Shown here: piece by piece, positions 56,005-64,000 of the stretch
Layout of the letters: every line of letters begins with the position of its first letter
Numbering within the stretch: position 1 is the first letter of the stretch
Source of the DNA: Megalobrama amblycephala
Lineage: Eukaryota; Chordata; Actinopteri; Cypriniformes; Xenocyprididae
Length of the DNA: 64,000 nucleotides
Assembly: GCF_018812025.1 (NCBI RefSeq)
Contig: NC_063058.1
Span: 19,770,297 to 19,834,296, forward strand
Direction: 5' to 3'
Notes under the pieces: generated by a model
What the model was told of the DNA's origin: nothing
Seen by the model: only the letters and a program-made list of their open reading frames with translations
Database searches by the model: none
Program-made: the position numbers and the translations under genes

Positions 56005-56740
56005 TTTGAACTGGTGCGCGTCAGTTCCACTTGGCATCATCAGTAGTCTCGCGCAGTGGATCTACAACTCGATCCGTGACGACCCGCCCACCGCGCGCTC
56101 TAGTCTGTGGAGCATTTACGTCAGAGGCACGGCTCGGGATTTAACGCAGACTCCCATTGGCCAGCGCTTGTCCCAGGTACAGGTGTCATCCCTTGTTGAA
56201 ACAGCTGTCATCACCAGCAACCAGCAAAGATAGGGCGATGTGATAGACATGATAAACTTGATGTTGCTGTTATTATTAGCAACAAGAGAAGAGCCGTAGC
56301 AGAGATTTACTAATTATTATCTTATTGAAGGCTCCACTATCCAGCCACATCTAATATAGATTGAGGATAAAGGCTATTTTATAAAATAATGTTGTTTTTC
56401 TTCTGCAAATTAGTTGGGATGTGTCGTCCCATAGGGTATTTTAGCAAAACAAGCATGGAAAAAATCGCCCTGTGATATTTATAATGCTAAATAGCCTCTT
56501 GGGATGTGTTTTTTTGTTTGGTACGACGCACTAAAAGCGCAGGAGATGCTTCTCGTACGCTGGCACGCGAGCGTTTAACTCCACTGCTCTGTCTCAGGGA
56601 CGGTAGAGAGCATGACCTCGCTTAAACAGGATTAGCTATAAATAGTGCTGCCTATCCGCTACTCTCGCGACGCGAGCTCCATCGCTAAACCCGCTGCACT
56701 ATAGCCCAGGATTGATTGAGCATCCGTCCCTACCTCCATC
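56005..56740 (-). promoter_or_regulatory. atp2b1: CpG-rich region, probable atp2b1 promoter and first exon
   Basis: CpG and GC content rise sharply between about 56030 and 56160 and again at 56520-56720, in otherwise AT-rich DNA. On the minus strand CAGTTCAAA is followed by GTGAGT at 56004, a strong donor for a non-coding first exon. A CCAAT-like box (CCATTGGCC) is at about 56154. The gene assignment rests on position and direction. Confidence 0.5.
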
Positions 56741-56945
56741 TTTGCTGTATCAACCCCCTATAGTGAAAAAGAAGTGTGCTTATTTGAATGTAATGTGCAC
56801 TTGTTGTGTGCTTCAAAACTTGAATGTATATTTGTAAAGAAAAAAAAACTTCTAGGCAGATAGCCTACTATTAATCAAATAAAATGCCACTTAAGTGTAC
56901 TTAAAGAGAGTAGACTTCATGAGTATATGTTGTGATACTTGTTAA

Positions 56946-57251
56946 AGGGATAGTTCACCCAAAAATGAATAAATTCTGTCATTATTTACTCACCCTCAAG
57001 TTGTTCCAAATCTGTAGAATTTTCTTTGTTCTGTTGAACACAAATGAAGATATTTTGAAGAATGCGTTAAACTGAAGAGTTTTGGGGCACCATTGACTTC
57101 CATAGTAGTTTTTTTCCTACTATGGAAGTCAATGGTGCCCCAAAGTGGCCTGGTTACAAACTGTCTTCAAAATATCTTCCTTTGATACAGGTTTGGAACA
57201 ACTTGAAGGTGAGTAAATGACAGAATTTTCATTTTTGGGTGAACTATCCCT
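56946..57251. mobile_element. TTAA-bounded Angel-like element, short fold-back type
   Basis: AGGGATAGTTCACCC and GGGTGAACTATCCCT with TTAA outside. Near the centre CTATGGAAGTCAATGGTGCC pairs with its inverse, making an almost complete hairpin. Confidence 0.85.
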
Positions 57252-57710
57252 TTAATTTGATGCTGTTAGCAAACAATAAAAAATAAATAAAAAAGAGAGT
57301 ATACTTAAGCACAGTTTTAAAAAGTGCACTTAAATTAAACTTTTAACTTCAAAGTACATTTTAAATTATATTTTTTATAATCTTTTGTCATGTTTTAAAG
57401 AAGTAGCCTACAGAAATTTTTGATGTGTTGACTAACATATCAAAGCAGATGTTAAGTAGGCCTACTTGATTATACTTAAGTGTAGTGTTAAAGTTAATAT
57501 TTAAAGTTAATATATTTATAAATTGTTGAAAAAATGAAACAAATTAACACAGTAAAATACCCTTTTCCATTGGAAACAGTAATATACCGTAAAATAAATG
57601 CATTCTGGGTAATATTATTTGTGGTTTTTGAAAAAGTAACCTATAGGATACTTTCTCGAAAATAACAAATATTACCCAGAATGCATTGTTTTTACAGTAT
57701 ATTAATTTTA

Positions 57711-58746
57711 GGGTGACCACCCATCCCGCATTATGCAGGACAGTCCAGAAAATGGGAGCTTGCGTCCCGCAAGACGCAAATAGTGTCCCACATTTCTGTA
57801 TTATTATCTTTTTTCACAGCCACACCAGCAAAGATTGCATCTCACATACTGGATAAGAACCTCAAGAGCTGCTCAAAGCTGCCCAAATTGATGATTTAAA
57901 GCATGTAATTATCCATCCTGATGGCAAATATTTCCAACGAACAAAACGTGCGCTGATCCCGTGGATGCTCGAGTGGCACTCACGGAAATGGTCGAGAACT
58001 TATGGAAAAACACGAGATATTCTCCATTAATTTAAACAATAAAAAATGTATTGCAACTTTTAGACACCACTTTCTTCTCACATTAATACTTCATTTAAGG
58101 TGGTTTCTATGGCGTTATTGTAATGACAAATATCAAGAGCGCATTATTGTAAAGCGAGGGCGCATGAAATGCGTGACTCTCCGCTCACAAGCGGATTCCC
58201 TTCTCGCACAAAACTGGACACGCGCCCTCTCTCGCTTAGAAATTACATGTGCATGCTCAAACTTTGTCCTCCAGCATGTGCACTCGTCAATCTAGAATAG
58301 TCTTCGGTAACATTTTATTTTAGTGCCATAGTTACACGTTACTACATGTACTTATATAGTAATAACAGTAAATTATGCATAATTACAAGTAACTAAACCT
58401 AAACCAAAACCAAACCCTAACTGTAACTCTATAGTAAGTACATGTAGCTAATTAATAGTACTCAGTACTTATTTGAGTAATTACAATGTAACTACAGCAC
58501 TGTAAAATAAAGTGTAACCTAGTCTTCTCTCCAGGATTTAATGTTGCAAGAAGCGCAACATTATAGTGTGGGCACCCACCGGCATAAATATTAATCGGCG
58601 CATATATGTCAAGTTTGCCATCAAATGTAAATCAATATTTACATTGCATAATAGCAGTAAATTTATCTGTCTCACACGTGTCCCGCATTGTCCCGCAATC
58701 ACATCGACTGTCCTGCAACAGATCAATAACCAGGTGGTCACCCTAA
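57711..58746. mobile_element. inverted-repeat element with AGGGTGACCACC ends
   Basis: AGGGTGACCACC at the left and GGTGGTCACCCT at the right are inverted; CCCGCATT/GACAGTCC words occur near both ends. It separates two copies of another small fold-back (GCATTCTGGGTAATATTATTTG and its inverse, 57600-57690 and 58767-58855). Confidence 0.7.
58308..58520. repeat. dispersed repeat with GGTAACATTTTATTTTAGTG end
   Basis: Left GGTAACATTTTATTTTAGTG and right CTGTAAAATAAAGTGTAACC are imperfect inverted repeats, nested in the preceding element. Confidence 0.6.
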
Positions 58747-59231
58747 TTACTTCTGTATATTACAATGCATTCTGGGTGATATTATTTGTCATTTTCGATA
58801 AAGTAGCCCATAGGCCTCTTTTCTTAAAATGACAAATATTACCCAGAATGAATTGTTTTATGGTATATTACTGTTTCAGTACACAGTATTTGACTGTGTA
58901 AATTTATTTTTTTAGAGTGTACTAAATTGCAACGTCATCATTTACATGCATGACACACACGATTCAATAGTAATGACATTAAAGCAAGTTTACTATGCTT
59001 GTCAGCACATTCGGCAGTACAATTCAAAGTCAAAAGAAGTAAATATGAAATTACATACAAAAATGTACTTAAATCCTACTTAAATACTTAACTAATTGCA
59101 TTTAATATAAACTATATATACATTTTCAAACTATAATACATTTTTTTTATGTAATTGTAAATAACATGCACTTAAGAAGTGTCCTAAAACATTACATTCA
59201 GTTCGCACTTAAGTATATTCATTTAAAGTAT

Positions 59232-59632
59232 ATGTGACCCTGGACCACAAAACCAGTCATTAGGGCCAGTTTTTTAAAATTGAGATTTATACATCATCTG
59301 AAAGCTGAATAAATAAGCTTTCCATTGATGTATGGTTTGTTAGGATAGGATATTTGGCCGAGATACAACTATTTGAAAATCTGGAATCTGAGGGTGCAAA
59401 AAAATCTAAATATTTAAAGTTGTCCAAATGAAGTCCTTTGCAATGCATATCCACTCACAAAATACATTTTTGATATATTTATGGTAGGAAATTTACAAAA
59501 TATCTTCATGGAACATGATCTTTACTTAATATCCTTAGCAAGAAAAATCAGTAATTTTGACCCATACTTGTTGGCTATTTCTACAAATATACCCGCTCAA
59601 CTTATGACTGATTTTGTGGTCCAGGGTCACAT
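59232..59632. mobile_element. inverted-repeat element with TGTGACCCTGGACCACAAAA ends
   Basis: TGTGACCCTGGACCACAAAACCAGTCAT at the left is matched inverted at the right by ATGACTGATTTTGTGGTCCAGGGTCACA. It is 400 bases, non-coding, and well preserved. Confidence 0.8.
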
Positions 59633-59779
59633 ATTATGTCTATAAAAAGTACTCTTTTTTTAAAGTATGATGAAGTGTATTTCTTTTTCACAAGTGAAGA
59701 CACACTACTGACCTCTTCAAAACCTGACAAAATATTTAAACCCACAATATCTGCAACATGAGGCCAGATTTTTTAGATT

Positions 59780-60120
59780 TTTTCCATAATGGTTAAAAGT
59801 TGGAACCGCTGATCTGAGACTACTAACTATCTTCATCCTAATTCCAGTTTGTCGTTACGAACCGGTCGTTCCCCTCCCCCATCCACGCCTCTGGAAAGTT
59901 AGAGATCAAGCCAAATGTCTTTCCTGATCCAGGCCCTGCCCTCCCGTATCACCTCAGCACGGCAATGACGGCTGATGATGTCAAACCCTGCCCACACGTG
60001 GAGTCGAGTGTGTGACCGTGCAGCCGGCCATACGGCGTAAAATGATGCTAAACGCACAAGTCATGTATGCTTTAACATTGACGACCATTCACGTGCACAA
60101 ATGCTCGCTGTCATAGATTA
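59780..60120. other. gene-free GC-richer stretch
   Basis: A patch with GC-rich words (CCGGTCGTTCCCCTCCCCC, CAGCCGGCCATACGGCG) outside any element I could define. No reading frame stands out. It may be regulatory, but nothing shows this directly. Confidence 0.25.
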
Positions 60121-60162
60121 CACTGAAGACACACACTCGAGCGAACACATACATGCAGACAC

Positions 60163-60182
60163 ACACACACACACACACACGC
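60163..60182. repeat. (CA)n microsatellite
   Basis: A CA run. The surrounding 60120-60660 is rich in ACACAC and CACGCAC words, which create a spurious Cys/Val frame on the minus strand. Confidence 0.85.
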
Positions 60183-61302
60183 AGCAGGATTACCAACAGA
60201 GTTCCACACAGACATAGCAAGATTACAGAGACACATACAACCCCCTCTTCTTCCCCAACACAGGATACAGACTGCTGGATTAGAGAGACACAGATTCAAA
60301 TAGAGGGAAATTACAATACAGTGCATCTCAAATGCAACTGTTGAGAATAAAAACACATGCATGCACCTATAAGATGTTAGATACACATCCGTATCTGATC
60401 CAGATGTTGATTTTAAGTAGAAAATGGCCATTTTGGTCGTTTGAGTGACAGATGCAACACTAATGTGATTCTGAAAGACAACGGCTTGAGGTTTAATTGG
60501 CACCGATGGATCGATCAGCCTCTGTTGGAGTGCACACATTGATTGAGATATTGAATAGCATCCTTGCACAAACAAAACGTAGAAGACACAACCTTACACA
60601 CTTCATGTGCACGCACGCGCACGCTCAAACACACCGTCACAGAATAACCTCACTAATCTTCTCTCAATGGTTTTAAGCCGCTGAAGAAGCTTAATAATTT
60701 AAGAGGAAAACAGCATCAGTGCTTTTAAGGACATATGCACAGAGATTAGCCCCCTTGCTTTACGCTGGACAACAAAGGACACCCTTTCACATGACTGAAT
60801 TGATGATGCAAAATGCATTTCGTTATCAATACAATAAAAGAGAGTGGGCAATATATCGATGGAACAGAGTTTTGCTCGTTCCACTTCTGTATGAGGTTCA
60901 ATATGTGCCAGAAAGGAATCGATTGCTTTTTACTATACATTTGTCTATTATGTACTTAAGAAAAATTTCTGTGGTTTGTGGAAATTACAGCATTCTGCTT
61001 GTGCCAAAAACAAAATCTGTTGGGGTGCTTTTGGTGCACGCTCGGGTTTGATTGACGTCATAGTTCGATTTGTTTGGATGATGTGAACTGTTTTTTCTGA
61101 ACAGTGCGAACTGTACCCGAGTCCACATAAAAAGGTTGTCTGGGGTATGGTTCATGTGAACTCTGGTATGGTTCGATATGAATGCAATTGTAGAAGTGAA
61201 CCGCTATTGATGACGTATGATTTGATAAAACTGTGTATTTGTGTGTGTTCTCACTCACTTTCCTGACAAAAGTGAAGTGACACTGCAAGCAGAGAATGTA
61301 CA

Positions 61303-61850
61303 ATGCTGCCTGAAAGTTTGTGAACCACTTGCAGAATCTGTGAAAATGTGAATAATTTTAACAAAATAAGAGGGATCTTACAAAATGCATGTCATTGTTT
61401 ATTTAGTACTGTCCTGAGTAAGATATTTTACAATGTTTACATAAAGTCCACAAGACGAATTTTAAAATATGACCCAATTCAAAAGTTTGTGAACCCTTGA
61501 GTCTTAATACTGTGTGTGGTTATCTGGATGTTTTTATGTTTTGTGATGGTTGTTCACGAGTCGCTTGTTTGTCCTGAGCAGTTAAACTGCCAGGTCCCAA
61601 AAATTATTCAGTTTTCCAGCATCTTTTGCATATTTGAACCATTTCCAGCAGTGACTGTATGATTTTGAGATCCATCTTTTCACACTGAGGACAACTGAGG
61701 GACTCAAACGTAACTATTAAAAAAGGTTCAAACATTCACTGATGCTCCAGAAGGAAACACGATGAATTAAGAGTGCCAAGTGCCATTCTGTGTTGACGCT
61801 TTGAAAACAAAACCAAAATATTACAGTGAGGTATGCTATTCATTTTGCTA
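61303..61850. mobile_element. probable remnant of a DNA transposon
   Basis: TGCTGCCTGAAAGTTTGTGAACC at the left and AAAAGTTTGTGAACCCTTGAG at about 61481 resemble Tc1-type end sequences. No transposase remains and the right boundary is uncertain. Confidence 0.35.
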
Positions 61851-61871
61851 CCATGTAGGGGTAAACATTAA

Positions 61872-62419
61872 AGGTGATAGAGAGGATTTTTTCGTCGACT
61901 GAGAATCCAAAGACTGTTACTGAGTTTTTGAAATGAGCGCATGCGTAAGAACAACCCCCCTCTTTCACAGCTAATTTCAAAGGAACGCCTCACAAAACTC
62001 ATAAACACTCGTATTGGAACACGAGTGTTTACCACCAGCATTCGCTGTGTCGTGTTAGTGGATTCATTATGTCGGACTCACCGCAGGTAACTCATAATCT
62101 GCAGTTGTTACTTCTGTCTCCTGACAAAAACATTGCATGCGGCGCCTGTGGAGTGTGGAAAGTTACTGGAGCGCGCAGTCGCGCTCGTCTCTCACAAGGA
62201 ACGTCACGGCAGTGATTGACAAACCAGAGGGCCAATCCTTTACGCGATGATCGCGTAAACGATTGGCTGATGTTTTTAAGGCCCTACCTTGTGCACAGAT
62301 GATGTATATTAATATTATTCCTTTCAGTGCACCTAATAAATAGTCTTTTATCAGTTAGTAAAGACAGTTTCAAGTAATATTGCAAAAATTTATAAAACAA
62401 AACATCCTCTTTACCACCT
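61872..62419. mobile_element. TTAA-bounded element family X, copy 2
   Basis: AGGTGATAGAGAGGAT to ATCCTCTTTACCACCT, with TTAA outside both ends. It is collinear with the element at 9773-10471 but has a single 58-base unit. Confidence 0.85.
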
Positions 62420-62521
62420 TTAATGACGCAAACGTACCGCGTTTCGGACCCAAATAATATAATGTGAACACAATCAAGCTGTGGCAGGGGGGCTGAACAT
62501 GATTTCACCAGTTAGAACATG

Positions 62522-62753
62522 TTCCTGGATCAGCATTCTTGTTGATCCTGGAACAACATTCCTATCAACCAATCAGATTTGACGGATAGGTTTACAGTCA
62601 ATCTCCAGTTTAGGCTTAAAACAAGGGTTAGGGGCTTCTACACCATTCTTATTCTCCTATAGCTTTTACCTCTGATTTTAGGGATAAGTTATGGGCAGGG
62701 GTAGGGATAGGGTTAGGACAAGTCAGGACAGGAATGTTGTTCCAGGATCAACA
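62522..62753. repeat. fold-back repeat with TTGATCCTGGAACAACATTCC words
   Basis: GATCCTGGAACAACATTCCT near 62545 is repeated inverted near 62732 (GGAATGTTGTTCCAGGATC). Arms are about 25 bases. Confidence 0.6.
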
Positions 62754-62960
62754 AAAGATCAATCACGGTGACCTGCAGGGGAAGGGGGGAGCAATCGAAC
62801 TCGGGTTCAGACCAGGCAGTCGAACCAAGTGTGAAAGCACCCTAAAACTATAAACATTATGATGGCGTATGAAGATGAAACGTAAGAACTAACGGCACCG
62901 ACAGACGGCAACTTTGCTGGTTTTGTTGGATCAGTGTCTGTGCGGTGTGAATTGGCCTTA

Positions 62961-63565
62961 AAGGGTTAGTTCACCTAAAAATTAAAATTCTGTCATTATT
63001 TACTCACACCCATAAGACCTTCGTTCATCTTCAGAACACAAATTAAGATATTTTTGATAAAATCCGAGAGGTATCTGACTCCTCCATAGACACGACCACT
63101 TTCAAGGTCCAGAAAGGTACTAAAGATGTCATTAAAATAGTCCCGGCTCCTGCGTCAGCATCACACGCATGCATCATGCTGCTCACGTGATCAGCGTCGG
63201 CCAATAATGAGTCTGCGTTCTGACGTAGAACCTGGAAACACTGGACGTAAACAGCATATGAGAATGACAGATGAGAGATGATTATTTTTGTTTTGTTTTT
63301 GCGCACAAAAAGTATTCTCGTCGCTTCATAAAATTACGTTTGAACTTCTGCAGTCACGTGGACTATTTTAACAATGTCTTTAGTACCTTTCTGGACCTTG
63401 AAAGTGGTGATTATATTGTTGTCTATGGAGGCATCAGAAATCTCTTGGATTTCATCAAAAATATCTTTATTTGTGTTCCAAAGATGAACGAAGGTCTTAC
63501 GGGTTTGGAACGGCATGAGGGTGAGTAATAATGACAGAATTTTCATTTTTGGGTGAACTAACCCT
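62961..63565. mobile_element. TTAA-bounded Angel-like element
   Basis: AGGGTTAGTTCACC to GGGTGAACTAACCCT, with TTAA outside both ends. The last 430 bases of the window (63570-64000) hold nothing I can name. Confidence 0.82.
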
Positions 63566-64000
63566 TTAAAGATTATAGAACAGAAAGATACATTTTAGAA
63601 AAGTTATTATTGAAAAAATCTATTTGTTTACCTGGATATCTGTAAAATGTGTTTCTGAGTGACACACCAAGCCGATGGTCAGCCGTCAACCAAAGTAGGG
63701 GCGTCATTTAGCGTCTGTCAGTCCAGTTTTTTTGTTTTGTTTTATTTTTAACCAGCACAGGGCAGCTGGAGTGACAGATCACTCTGATTGGCTGTTCAGC
63801 TTTATAGTGAACCAGTGCATGAAAAAACATGATGAAAGCGAGGAAACTACGAAGTCAAAAGAAGGCTTTTCTAATTTTACGTCATCTTATTTGAGCAATC
63901 CAATACACAAACAATTTCATAACGAAATTATAGTCTGGAGTGAAAAAAGTGATAGACATGATTCATATTCAAAATGGTATGCAAGCACTATTTTGTTTAC

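Noticed and set aside
55985..56233. 82-codon plus-strand frame over the CpG island
   Set aside because: High GC removes stop codons by chance; there is no domain, and the minus-strand donor fits a non-coding first exon.
60111..60575. 154-codon minus-strand frame rich in Cys and Val
   Set aside because: It is driven by the CA/TG repeat and has no recognisable domain, splice context or homologue signature.

Overview
This is vertebrate genomic DNA from a teleost, most likely a cyprinid (zebrafish, carp or barb-like fish). The evidence is small coding exons joined by GT-AG introns, very AT-rich introns with long (AT)n and (CA)n runs, protein orthologues close to vertebrate ones, and a dense load of short inverted-repeat DNA transposons of the kind that fills cyprinid genomes. 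No prokaryotic gene structure, CRISPR array, tRNA or rRNA was seen.

Six protein-coding genes could be reconstructed exon by exon, with phases that agree at every junction. Left to right they are: etfrf1 (LYR-motif regulator of electron-transfer flavoprotein, + strand, 898-3327); a RING-H2 ubiquitin-ligase gene that I cannot name (- strand, 11970 down to 3747, 497 aa) with a SUMO-interaction-like motif; sycp3 (synaptonemal complex protein 3, - strand, 15344-12827, 240 aa); actr6 (actin-related protein 6, - strand, 20709-17232, 396 aa); gtse1 (G2/S-phase microtubule/clathrin protein, - strand, 27740-21217, 734 aa); and atp2b1 (plasma-membrane Ca2+ pump PMCA1, - strand, 51973-30135, 20 coding exons, 1253 aa) with non-coding 5' exons reaching a CpG-rich promoter near 56000-56700. 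Five genes are read leftward in tandem; only etfrf1 is read rightward, and its 3' end meets that of the RING gene tail to tail. The actr6 start lies only about 275 bp past the likely gtse1 poly(A) signal. No pathway links the genes as a set, although sycp3 (meiosis), actr6 (SRCAP chromatin remodelling) and gtse1 (mitosis) are all chromosome or cell-cycle genes.

The rest is mobile DNA. A Tc1/mariner transposon with two visible disabling lesions sits in an atp2b1 intron (38389-39904). A 1.25-kb element with a perfect 8-bp target duplication (hAT-like) sits in another atp2b1 intron and carries a nested element flanked by TTA. Many non-autonomous elements of at least five unrelated families share one boundary rule: TTAA, then AGG at the left end, and CCT, then TTAA, at the right end. 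Several insertions are nested, so relative ages can be read from them. The right part (56.8-64 kb) and the first 0.9 kb hold no gene I can support.

The most unusual protein feature is in atp2b1 exon 5: a run of nine Asp followed by a long Lys/Glu block in the A-domain to TM3 linker, encoded by an almost pure polypurine strand. I saw no convincing new biological system. The best leads are the unnamed RING/SIM ligase, the expanded PMCA1 linker, a GC-AG intron in actr6, and the TTAA-bounded element set.
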